From positions 1 to 7,856 of the forward strand of contig USPQ01000115.1 in assembly GCA_900556625.1 (NCBI GenBank): a stretch of 7,856 nucleotides of DNA, in the 5' to 3' direction. This DNA is from an uncultured Bacteroides sp. (GTDB lineage Bacteria > Bacteroidota > Bacteroidia > Bacteroidales > Bacteroidaceae). The notes under the pieces were generated by a model. It saw only the letters and a list, made by a program, of their open reading frames with translations. It had not been told where the DNA came from and made no database searches. The position numbers and the translations under genes are program-made. This document shows positions 1 to 6,258 of this stretch, piece by piece; position 1 is the first letter of the stretch; each line of letters opens with the position of its first letter.

Positions 1-185
1 ACTAAACGTTGTGAAATAGCCGAATGGTCATTATCCACAATATTCAGCTGTATATTCTTGATTTCCAGATTTACTGCCCAAGGCATCAATAGCATAATCA
101 TGCATGGAAATACAAGAATCAATTTCGGAAGAAACGAATTGCGAAGCAATTGTTTAAACTCTTTTTCTATCAGGAACTTTATCAT
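1..185 (-). CDS. ABC-2 type permease, second subunit (5' part only, runs off left edge)
   Basis: This is the N-terminal 61 residues of an inner-membrane permease of the ABC-2 (YbhR/YhhJ-like) family. I translated it by hand from the ATG at 185-183. It begins MIKFLIEKEFKQLLRN, a short basic cytoplasmic helix, then has one hydrophobic segment at about residues 20-38 (LILVFPCMIMLLMPWAV), then starts an extracytoplasmic domain with IKNIQLNIVDND. This closely parallels the start of the upstream permease (KEFYHIFRDRR, a membrane segment, then VKNVRLAVLD), so the two are paralogous partners of one transporter. An in-frame TAA lies a few codons upstream with no other Met between, which fixes the start. 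No clear Shine-Dalgarno is visible. It is 88 bp from the preceding permease and is probably the last or near-last gene of the operon. The rest, normally about 370 residues in all, lies outside the window. Confidence 0.88.
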   Translation of the reverse strand, partial: MIKFLIEKEFKQLLRNSFLPKLILVFPCMIMLLMPWAVNLEIKNIQLNIVDNDHSAISQRL

Positions 186-262
186 AAATAATTCTTCAAT
201 TTGCTGATATGTTTATATGTCAATGCCATGTAGTATAACACAGCCAATTGGCACATTAACAT
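182..262 (-). CDS. possible 26-codon small ORF between the two permeases
   Basis: An ATG at 262-260 opens 26 codons (MLMCQLAVLYYMALTYK, then a basic tail ending KLKNYL). It ends in a TGA that overlaps the ATG of the next permease as ATGA, the usual geometry of translational coupling. AAGGA lies 4 bases upstream of the ATG, one of the better ribosome-binding sequences in this operon, and only 11 bases separate it from the stop of the preceding permease. The peptide has a hydrophobic first half and a basic tail. Against it: it is very short, I recognise no family, and AT-rich intergenic DNA in Bacteroides gives such ORFs by chance. It could be a coupling leader for the second permease or nothing at all. 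Confidence 0.25.
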   Translation of the reverse strand: MLMCQLAVLYYMALTYKHISKLKNYL

Positions 263-273
263 ATTATCCTTAT

Positions 274-1377
274 CTACTCCAATCTATACTTGAATTTCTT
301 GATACTGATCGTAATAAGTACCGTCGCCATTAATAATAAGATGCCAATCTCCTTATATACCAATACAACAGGTACTCCTTCAATCATCAACTTTCGCACA
401 GCCTGAATATACCAACGTGCCGGAAGTATATCCGAAATCCACTGAAGTATCAACGGCATACTCTCAATAGGGAAAATCATCCCCGATAAAAGCATCGTGG
501 GCATCATCAACATCAAACCGGAAACCAGCATGGCCGCAACCTGTGTACGCGTGACTGATGAAATCAATAAGCCCAACGCCAAGGATACGAAGATAAACAA
601 CAAAGAGACGGTTATCAACCAGAACAAACTTCCTACTACCGGAACATCCAGCACAAAGACCGAAAGTAAAAGAATTGTTATCAGATTGACAAACGACAAC
701 ACAAAATAAGGCACAGCCTTTGCCAAAATAATAAATAGTGGCTTCACAGGCGAAACCAGTAATACCTCCATGGTCCCCGTCTCTTTTTCACGAACAATGG
801 AAATCGAGGTCATCATAGCGCAAATCAGCATCAGGATCAACCCCATTACCCCCGGAACAAAGTTATAAGCACTCTTCATTTGCGGGTTATACAACAGTTT
901 TATATCCGACGTTAAACGGGCAGCCGACATATTGGGCGGCATCATTTCCTGACCTACCATAGAAACAATTCCCGTCGCATAATTAACCTGCGAAGTCGAC
1001 ATATTCGGATCTGTCGCATCTACTACCAGCTGCACACGAGCATCACCCGTATAGAGATCATCTATAAAACGTTCGCTAAAAACAATCGCCATATCAACCT
1101 TATTCTTCAGAAAAGCAGCTTCCATTTCCTGGGGCGAATGAAAACGTGCAGTAACGGTGAAGTACTCACTGGCATCCAAACGATCAATAATCTTTCGTGT
1201 CACCACATCATTAGAAGGATCGAGTACCGCCAACCGGACATTTTTCACCTCTGTACTGATGGCAAAACCGAATAGTATAATTTGCACAACCGGCATACCC
1301 AATAAAATCAGCATGGTTCGCCGGTCACGGAAAATATGATAAAATTCCTTCTTTACAAAAGCTATAAACTGTCTCAT
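274..1377 (-). CDS. ABC-2 type permease, first subunit (YbhS/YhhJ-like)
   Basis: Inner-membrane permease subunit of an exporter, 367 residues, full length for the family. One membrane segment lies at about residues 22-41, followed by a large extracytoplasmic domain at about 42-172. A block of about five further segments follows at about 175-195, 213-243, 250-274, 280-302 and 340-360. The motif REKETGTMEVLLVSP at 196-210 is the conserved cytoplasmic loop of this family that contacts the ATPase. I chose the ATG at 1377-1375, which lies 2 bases after the ATPase stop. A TTG two codons earlier, overlapping that stop, is possible but less likely. Its place after the ATPase and before a second, similar permease implies a heterodimeric membrane pore. 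The substrate cannot be read from the sequence; relatives export drugs or other hydrophobic compounds. Confidence 0.93.
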   Translation of the reverse strand: MRQFIAFVKKEFYHIFRDRRTMLILLGMPVVQIILFGFAISTEVKNVRLAVLDPSNDVVTRKIIDRLDASEYFTVTARFHSPQEMEAAFLKNKVDMAIVFSERFIDDLYTGDARVQLVVDATDPNMSTSQVNYATGIVSMVGQEMMPPNMSAARLTSDIKLLYNPQMKSAYNFVPGVMGLILMLICAMMTSISIVREKETGTMEVLLVSPVKPLFIILAKAVPYFVLSFVNLITILLLSVFVLDVPVVGSLFWLITVSLLFIFVSLALGLLISSVTRTQVAAMLVSGLMLMMPTMLLSGMIFPIESMPLILQWISDILPARWYIQAVRKLMIEGVPVVLVYKEIGILLLMATVLITISIKKFKYRLE

Positions 1378-1379
1378 AA

Positions 1380-2849
1380 TCAATCTGCTTTGCGCACCGC
1401 ACCGCGGGCTAATTGCTGAAAAACATCATCCATCGTTTCCGTACCGAATTGTTGCTTCAGGCGGGCAGGTGTATCAAGAGCTTTAATCTGACCGTCCACC
1501 ATGATAGATATCCGGTTACAATATTCCGCTTCATCCATATAATGGGTAGTGACAAATACGGTGATTCCCTGGTCGGCTGCCTGATAAATCAATTCCCAGA
1601 ACTGCCTTCTCGTAGCGGGATCTACTCCACCCGTCGGCTCATCCAGAAAAACAATTCTCGGCTCGTGGAAGATTGATACTGAAAAAGCCAATTTCTGTTT
1701 CCATCCCACCGGAAGGCTCTTCACCAGAGTATCCCGTTCGGCAGTAAGCCCTAGGCGTTCCAACAATTCTTCTGTCTTCCGCTCTATTTCTTGCTCTTTC
1801 ATCCCATAAATCCCGGCAAACAGACGGATATTTTCCCACACTTTCAGGTCTTCATATAACGAAAACTTTTGGCTCATATAGCCGATATGCTTCTTTACTT
1901 GTTCAGCATCCCGGAAAATATCATATCCTGCCACCTTTCCGATGCCCGATGTCGGTTTACTTAATCCGCAAAGCATGCGCATGGCCGTAGTCTTTCCGGC
2001 TCCATTAGCACCCAGAAAGCCAAATATCTCTCCCCGGTTCACCTGAAAGGAGATATGATCTACCGCTGTAAAATTACCAAAACACTTTGTCAACTGATCC
2101 ACTTCAATGACCGGAGCGGTTTCATGCCTCACCTCCTCCCGTTCCAAAGAAGGAGGACAAAGGATGGATGCAAATTGCTGAAGAATACGCTCGGGGGTAT
2201 CAATGCCATGAATCTTTCCATGATTGATAAAAGCAATCCGGTCACATTGCCGGGCTTCATCCATGATGGGAGTAGAAACAACAATGGTAATACCCTGTTC
2301 CCGCAAGCTCCGGAGCATTTGCCAAAATTCCTTGCGCGACACAGGATCCACTCCGGTAGTGGGTTCATCCAGAAATAAAATATCCGGTTTATGGATCAAA
2401 GCACAACTCAATGCCAGTTTCTGCTTCATACCACCCGACAAAGCCCCTGCCCTTCTTTTCCTAAACGGTTCTATCTGCTGATAGATATCTTTAATTAAAT
2501 CATAGTTCTCCTGAACTGTCGTATGGAATACGGTAGCGAAAAACTCCAGATTCTCCTCTACTGAAAGATCCTGGTAAAGTGAAAAACGACCGGGCATATA
2601 TCCCACCTTTGTACGAATCTGTCTATATTCTGTTGCCACATCCAGTCCGCCGATCGTGGCCGTTCCCTTATCTGCCAGCAGCAAAGTAGTCAGAATACGG
2701 AATAAGGTACTCTTACCGGCACCGTCAGGACCTATCAGCCCAAAGATCTCTCCCCGTTCTACCACAAAAGAAACCTCTTTCAGCGCTTCCACCGTTCCAT
2801 AGCTCTTGCCGACTTCTTTCACAACCACTATGGGTACATCCTTCTCCAT
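1380..2849 (-). CDS. fused double ATP-binding subunit of the exporter (YbhF-like)
   Basis: A cytoplasmic ATPase of 489 residues with two complete nucleotide-binding domains (about 6-230 and 246-480), powering the two permeases. NBD1 has Walker A GPDGAGKST at 40-48, signature LSGGM at 137-141 and Walker B ILFLDEP at 157-163. NBD2 has Walker A GANGAGKTT at 280-288, Q-loop Gln327, Walker B IVFLDEP at 399-405 and switch His436. Key residues differ between halves: NBD1 has Gly87 where the Q-loop Gln is expected and Pro194 where the H-loop His is expected, while the NBD2 signature reads LPVGW (379-383) instead of LSGGQ. As the domains pair head to tail, one site is canonical and the other degenerate. 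The start ATG is directly preceded by AGGGAG. The gene begins 17 bases after the adaptor stop and ends 2 bases before the permease ATG. E. coli YbhF and the RbbA group share the fused architecture. Confidence 0.95.
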   Translation of the reverse strand: MEKDVPIVVVKEVGKSYGTVEALKEVSFVVERGEIFGLIGPDGAGKSTLFRILTTLLLADKGTATIGGLDVATEYRQIRTKVGYMPGRFSLYQDLSVEENLEFFATVFHTTVQENYDLIKDIYQQIEPFRKRRAGALSGGMKQKLALSCALIHKPDILFLDEPTTGVDPVSRKEFWQMLRSLREQGITIVVSTPIMDEARQCDRIAFINHGKIHGIDTPERILQQFASILCPPSLEREEVRHETAPVIEVDQLTKCFGNFTAVDHISFQVNRGEIFGFLGANGAGKTTAMRMLCGLSKPTSGIGKVAGYDIFRDAEQVKKHIGYMSQKFSLYEDLKVWENIRLFAGIYGMKEQEIERKTEELLERLGLTAERDTLVKSLPVGWKQKLAFSVSIFHEPRIVFLDEPTGGVDPATRRQFWELIYQAADQGITVFVTTHYMDEAEYCNRISIMVDGQIKALDTPARLKQQFGTETMDDVFQQLARGAVRKAD

Positions 2850-2866
2850 CTCCCTGACTTTAATTT

Positions 2867-3778
2867 TTAATCTTCATTCTTTAATTTTACTCCGCCATAC
2901 ATACCAATCTTCAACGCTCCGTCATTCTTCACCGCAATCTTCACTGCATATACCAGATTAGCACGTTCATTCTTCGTCAGAATTGTTTTTGGAGTGAATT
3001 CCGAACGATCGGAAATCCAGGTCACTTCCCCCGGATAAGCTTTCTGCTCCGAGTTGCCATAGTCAGCATACACAGTCACTTGATCTCCCAGTTTCACTTG
3101 CGACAACTGTTCGGAAGTTATGTAAGCCCTCAAATACATACGATCCACTTCGCCCACCTTAAATAAAGGCTTACCGATAGCCGCCAATTCACCGGCTTCC
3201 GCATATTTAGCCAATACTATACCTGCGATAGGTGACTGAACATGACATTTAGCTAACTGATCCTCCACTTGCGCTACCTGTATAGCAACCGAATTGCCTT
3301 GTTCTGTAAGGCTATTCGTACTATTACGCAACGATGATTCCTGTGCAACGAGCTGTCGTTCGAGTAATTTGACTTGCGCGTCCCAATCATCCAGTTGTTT
3401 TTGATTGGCCGCACCTGCAGCAAGCAAGTTTTCCACCCGTTTCCTCTCACGCTCTGCCGTGACAATTTGCTGTTTGGTAGCGGCAATCTGTTTGGCAAGA
3501 TCAGGACGCTGGTTTTCTACCGATTTCATACTGGCTTCCAATTGCAGTTTCTTTAAATACAATTGTACCGTATCTACCAACCCGATCTCCTCACCCGCTT
3601 CCAGCTTTGTTCCCTCTTCTACTTCCAGTCGTAGCAATTTTCCGGCAGCCTCGGCGGACACTATTACTTCCGTAGCTTCAAATGTACCGGTTGCGTCATA
3701 ATCAGGTGTTCCATTTCCACAGGCAGATAACATCATCAGCGTTATCCCCCACATTCCTATTTTTGTTATTCTTTTCAT
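2867..3778 (-). CDS. HlyD/MFP-family periplasmic adaptor, lipoprotein
   Basis: Membrane-fusion protein that should bridge the inner-membrane transporter and the TolC-like channel. It has 303 residues from the chosen ATG. The N-terminus (MKRITKIGMW, then a hydrophobic run ending LSAC) is a lipoprotein signal with the lipobox Cys at residue 20, so the mature protein is lipid-anchored. The first half of a biotinyl-lipoyl domain follows at about 36-70, then a long alpha-helical hairpin at about 72-176 rich in Gln, Glu and Lys, the second lipoyl half (CHVQSPIAGIVLAKYAEAGE, from 178) and a beta-barrel domain at about 212-290. A longer form starting at 3802 would overlap the channel gene and put eight extra residues before the signal; I prefer 3778 because it gives a textbook signal peptide. 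It starts 16 bases after the channel stop and ends 17 bases before the ATPase. Confidence 0.92.
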   Translation of the reverse strand: MKRITKIGMWGITLMMLSACGNGTPDYDATGTFEATEVIVSAEAAGKLLRLEVEEGTKLEAGEEIGLVDTVQLYLKKLQLEASMKSVENQRPDLAKQIAATKQQIVTAERERKRVENLLAAGAANQKQLDDWDAQVKLLERQLVAQESSLRNSTNSLTEQGNSVAIQVAQVEDQLAKCHVQSPIAGIVLAKYAEAGELAAIGKPLFKVGEVDRMYLRAYITSEQLSQVKLGDQVTVYADYGNSEQKAYPGEVTWISDRSEFTPKTILTKNERANLVYAVKIAVKNDGALKIGMYGGVKLKNED

Positions 3779-3794
3779 ATCCGGAGAAGTTATA

Positions 3795-5060
3795 TTAATC
3801 ATTCGTTGTATATTTCAATTGATAAATTCCCATTAACCGTTGAATCTCATGCATGGCTTTCGACTGACGCGCCAAGCTCTCATTAGTCAGTTCACGTAAC
3901 ATTTCAGTCACGGTCAATGTTCCATTTGCCACCTTTGCTTCGGCAGCTTTACGGATATTTGTACGCAACCGGATAATTTCATCATCATCCCGCATTTGCT
4001 TCTCCAAAGAATGGATAGCCTGATCCTGCTGCGTCATTTCCAGCCTCGTATTGAAAAGAAATACATCCCGGTTATTATCCAGTTGCTGTCTTTTCTTCTC
4101 GATCACCCGACGGTCATTTTTCAAAGTATACAGACTACCGAAATTCCATGAAAGCCGGACACCTGCCATATAATAAGGAGAGAATTCATTCTTCAGCATA
4201 TCCAATCCGGGATTTCCGTATGCCCCCTGCACAAACAGTCCGAACTGCGGAAGATGACGCACATTCAAAGCCTTCTCCTGCACTTGCAGTCCAGCTCCCT
4301 GTGCATCAAACAAAGCCAACTCCGGCCGACGAATCTCACTGACAGCCGAAACCGTACTTTGAGGTACAGGTTTCTCCAGCACCGTCTCCGGAGACAGTGC
4401 TTCTCCTACCAACAGCGAAAGCATTTTCAAATAAGCTGCACGTGATGATACTAAATCCACTCTTTTCTGTTTTGTATTCAGCTGCTCCACTTTCACTGCA
4501 TCCAAATCAGCTTGATTGGCTATTCCATTTTCCACATAAGCAGTAATCTGACGATAATTTCTCTCTAGCTCATCTTGTAACAATGTATTCTGTTTGATTT
4601 GCTCGTCCAGCAGGAGAATTCCAAAATAAAGATCATTCACGCGGTCATTCAGCGCATACATATCTACATTCAGTTTTTCTTTTTCCACTTCAGCCTCTGC
4701 AATCGTCTGCTTCTTCTGCATACGAATTCCTCCCCCGTCCCATATCTTCTGTTGCAACTCCAACATGACCTGATATTGGTCTTTGGGCAATCCTTTTAAA
4801 TCTACTCCGGGAAGTTTTACCGGAATTTCTGTCACATCACTCTGATAAGAGGCCTTTGCCGAAAGAGCAAATTGAGGCAAATATCCCTTGGCTGCATTTT
4901 CCAGATTATATTCCTTTGTCTTCTCCACTAAGCCATACTGATGTACCAACGGATAATTGTCCTGCGTCTTCCGCTGACATTCTTCCAATGTAATCTGCGC
5001 ATACGCTCCTGCTACATACAGTAAAAAGGAGAAACTGAAAATCATTCTTTTCATATCCAT
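3795..5060 (-). CDS. TolC-family outer-membrane efflux channel
   Basis: Outer-membrane channel of a tripartite exporter, 421 residues. The N-terminus (MDMKRMIFSF, then hydrophobic residues ending GAYAQ) is a Sec signal peptide cleaved near Ala-Gln. The mature protein starts ITLEECQRKTQDNYP, the usual opening of TolC/OEP proteins. Two homologous halves follow with long helices full of Gln, Glu and Lys, and the conserved pattern of a channel strand (MAGVRLSWNFGS) around residue 315. The open frame extends to 5108, but that ATG lies upstream of the -7 element at 5085-5092, so a transcript from that promoter could not include it. The ATG at 5060, or the one two codons later at 5054, fits the signal peptide. 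It is the first gene of the minus-strand operon, and its promoter faces the divergent AraC regulator. Confidence 0.92.
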   Translation of the reverse strand: MDMKRMIFSFSFLLYVAGAYAQITLEECQRKTQDNYPLVHQYGLVEKTKEYNLENAAKGYLPQFALSAKASYQSDVTEIPVKLPGVDLKGLPKDQYQVMLELQQKIWDGGGIRMQKKQTIAEAEVEKEKLNVDMYALNDRVNDLYFGILLLDEQIKQNTLLQDELERNYRQITAYVENGIANQADLDAVKVEQLNTKQKRVDLVSSRAAYLKMLSLLVGEALSPETVLEKPVPQSTVSAVSEIRRPELALFDAQGAGLQVQEKALNVRHLPQFGLFVQGAYGNPGLDMLKNEFSPYYMAGVRLSWNFGSLYTLKNDRRVIEKKRQQLDNNRDVFLFNTRLEMTQQDQAIHSLEKQMRDDDEIIRLRTNIRKAAEAKVANGTLTVTEMLRELTNESLARQSKAMHEIQRLMGIYQLKYTTND

Positions 5061-5084
5061 TATTTCTTTGGTTTCTTCGAAAGA

Positions 5085-5092
5085 CAAAGATA
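5085..5092 (-). promoter_or_regulatory. -7 element of the efflux operon promoter
   Basis: On the minus strand this reads TATCTTTG, an exact match to the Bacteroides -7 consensus TAnnTTTG. Transcription would start at about 5078-5080, giving a leader of about 20 bases before the ATG at 5060. No TTTG or TTG lies 19-21 bases upstream, where the -33 element should be; the nearest TTG is 26 bases away. A promoter with a good -7 and a poor -33 next to an AraC-family gene suggests dependence on that activator. Confidence 0.65.
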
Positions 5093-5110
5093 GGGATTTC
5101 AAAGACACTG

Positions 5111-5155
5111 GTCATTTCCAAGAGTTGGCAAATATGTCCCATTAGTCCGATAAAA
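5111..5155. promoter_or_regulatory. candidate binding region for the AraC-family regulator
   Basis: This sits between the divergent efflux and araC promoters. It contains TTTCCAAGAGTTGGCAAA (5115-5132), an imperfect inverted repeat of TTTCCAA and TTGG-AAA with one extra C. It is followed by two GTCC boxes nine bases apart (5136-5139 and 5145-5148). The block around GAGTTGGCAAA (5122-5132) recurs exactly at 6152-6162 downstream of araC. Location and repetition support an operator; which regulator binds is inferred from gene order. Confidence 0.45.
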
Positions 5156-5188
5156 CAGAAAAAAGCAACTGAATATGCTGTATTTTAT

Positions 5189-5196
5189 TACCTTTG
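5189..5196 (+). promoter_or_regulatory. -7 element of the araC-family gene promoter
   Basis: TACCTTTG fits the Bacteroides TAnnTTTG -7 consensus. Transcription would start near 5201-5204, shortly before the purine-rich AGAAGAG (5204-5210) that precedes the ATG at 5213, so the leader would be only about 10 bases. The expected -33 position (around 5165-5168) reads GCAA, not TTTG or TTG, so the promoter may be weak or regulated. Confidence 0.55.
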
Positions 5197-5212
5197 CCGG
5201 AAAAGAAGAGAT

Positions 5213-6109
5213 ATGGAGAAAAAAGAACCGATAGAATTCGCACTCAAATCATTAGACAATTTTAGCATTGCACGTCATAACGAATATCATTATATATCTT
5301 CTGATTTCGCATTCGTCAACAGCTTTACGGGAATGGAAACAACGCCTTTCTCACTCGATCAACCGTATCGTATTAAAGAAGGACGTGTTGCATTCGTCAA
5401 ACAAGGTTCTGCCCGAATTCTCATTAATCTGATCGGACATACCCTCCAACCGGGACACATCGCAGTAATCACCCCCAATTCCATCATCCAAATCATAGAA
5501 GTATCTCCTGATCTTGATATGCAAATGATAGCAACCAATCATGATTTCCTCCCCATATCCGGAAAAGACGATTTCTTCTCTTACCTTCTCCATCATCAGA
5601 AAAACATTTTATTGCCACTACTTCCACGAGAACAGCAACAAGTGAAAAACTATTTCACTTTTATCTGGGGAGTATTGCAGGAACCGATATTTCATAAGGA
5701 AGCTATACAACATCTTTTGGCCAGTCTCATCTATTATTTAAGATATATCGCTCAAAACAGCATTGAACTGAATCCAACCCAGTTGACAAGACAGGAAGAG
5801 ATTTTCCAACGCTTCATCTCTCTTGTCAACACACACAGCAAGAAAGAGCGTAACGTGAACTTCTATGCGGATAAGCTATGTCTCACTCCGCGTTATCTGA
5901 ATACAGTTATCCGGCAGGCCAGTCAACAAACAGTAATGGACTGGATAAACCAGTCCATTATACTAGAAGCAAAAGTATTGCTAAAACATAGCAATCTGCT
6001 CGTTTATCAAGTTTCTGATGAATTAAATTTCCCTAATCCTTCTTTTTTCTCGAAATTCTTTAAACGAATGACAGGAATGACACCACACGAATATCAGCAA
6101 ACGAAATAA
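5213..6109 (+). CDS. AraC-family transcriptional regulator of the efflux operon (inferred target)
   Basis: A cytoplasmic DNA-binding regulator of 298 residues. Residues about 30-100 form a cupin-like sensor domain (for example IKEGRVAFVKQGSARI and LQPGHIAVITP). A helical linker runs to about 205. The C-terminal AraC domain has two helix-turn-helix units, at about 214-235 (FYADKLCLTPRYLNTVI) and about 263-288 (VSDELNFPNPSFFSKFFKR), and closes with the family hallmark TGMTPHEY near 287-294. The ATG at 5213 follows AGAAGAG. Divergent transcription from the exporter operon makes it the likely controller of that operon and perhaps of itself; the inducer is unknown. Its last 13 codons and stop are repeated almost exactly at 6947-6990, beyond the toxin-antitoxin genes. 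It ends ACG-AAA-TAA inside a palindromic hairpin. The gene itself is intact. Confidence 0.93.
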   Translation: MEKKEPIEFALKSLDNFSIARHNEYHYISSDFAFVNSFTGMETTPFSLDQPYRIKEGRVAFVKQGSARILINLIGHTLQPGHIAVITPNSIIQIIEVSPDLDMQMIATNHDFLPISGKDDFFSYLLHHQKNILLPLLPREQQQVKNYFTFIWGVLQEPIFHKEAIQHLLASLIYYLRYIAQNSIELNPTQLTRQEEIFQRFISLVNTHSKKERNVNFYADKLCLTPRYLNTVIRQASQQTVMDWINQSIILEAKVLLKHSNLLVYQVSDELNFPNPSFFSKFFKRMTGMTPHEYQQTK

Positions 6110-6128
6110 TCTTTATTTCGAGAACTCT
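6066..6128. repeat. 63-bp direct repeat, left copy (end of araC plus manC remnant)
   Basis: The 63 bases are identical to 6947-7009 except G at 6097 against A at 6978, a synonymous CAG/CAA change. This copy holds the last 13 codons and stop of the AraC gene, a 3-bp spacer, and then 16 bases (6113-6128) that equal the last codons and stop of manC on the minus strand. Those manC bases are orphaned here, because real manC lies beyond the right copy. The repeat opens with GAATGACA-G-GAATGACA. Confidence 0.95.
6102..6120. terminator. palindromic hairpin at the araC stop codon
   Basis: CGAAATAA-TCT-TTATTTCG is a perfect 8-bp stem with a 3-base loop, and the araC stop TAA is the last three bases of the left arm. 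It is AT-rich and has no T-run downstream, so as an intrinsic terminator it would be weak. It probably marks the 3' end of the mRNA. The same hairpin recurs at 6983-7001. Confidence 0.5.
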
Positions 6129-6139
6129 GAATACAGTCA

Positions 6140-6166
6140 GTCACTTTCTATGAGTTGGCAAAATGT
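6140..6166 (+). promoter_or_regulatory. second copy of the GAGTTGGCAAA motif, downstream of araC
   Basis: GAGTTGGCAAA at 6152-6162 is identical to 5122-5132. Flanking bases also agree: GTCA-CTTTC before it matches GTCATTTCC, and ATGT after it is shared. It is either a relic of a duplicated control region or a second functional site for the AraC regulator. It lies about 60 bases upstream of the toxin promoter's -33, so it could bring the toxin-antitoxin operon under that regulator. Confidence 0.45.
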
Positions 6167-6223
6167 TCTGAAGAGATAATGGATAAAATGATGAGAAAAA
6201 TTAAAGAAAAAAGTAGCCTAAAA

Positions 6224-6254
6224 TTGCTTTTATGTAATTTATAAGTTACCTTTG
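6224..6254 (+). promoter_or_regulatory. toxin-antitoxin promoter
   Basis: TACCTTTG at 6247-6254 is an exact match to the Bacteroides -7 consensus. TTG at 6224-6226, preceded by A rather than the T of consensus TTTG, lies 20 bases upstream, the usual -33 spacing. This is the most complete promoter in the window. Only 4 bases separate the -7 element from the toxin's GTG start, so the mRNA should begin at or next to that codon. Confidence 0.7.
6234..6249. promoter_or_regulatory. candidate antitoxin operator overlapping the -7 element
   Basis: GTAATTTATAAGTTAC is a 16-bp palindrome broken by a single mismatched pair. It overlaps the first bases of the -7 element. A further GTAA at 6254-6257 makes a second TTAC-N4-GTAA arrangement. 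HigA-type antitoxins repress their own promoter by binding such palindromes through the helix-turn-helix; binding here is inferred. Confidence 0.5.
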
Positions 6255-6258
6255 TAAA

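Noticed and set aside
241..273. Short AT-rich stretch with a CACATTAACATATTA-like run between the permeases, possibly an intergenic repeat
   Set aside because: Similar runs are common in Bacteroides intergenic DNA, but only one unit is present here, so it cannot be called a repeat from this window.
2055..2378. 107-residue open frame on the plus strand within the ATPase gene
   Set aside because: Antisense shadow of a clearly coding ATPase frame whose motifs are intact; the peptide resembles no family.
3405..3701. 98-residue open frame on the plus strand, antisense to the adaptor gene
   Set aside because: It is a shadow of the HlyD-family gene, with low-complexity Ser/Ala composition, no promoter or ribosome site and no recognisable domain.
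5061..5108. Upstream start of the TolC-family gene at 5108
   Set aside because: It would add 16 residues before the signal peptide, and it lies upstream of the promoter -7 element, so it would not be on the transcript.
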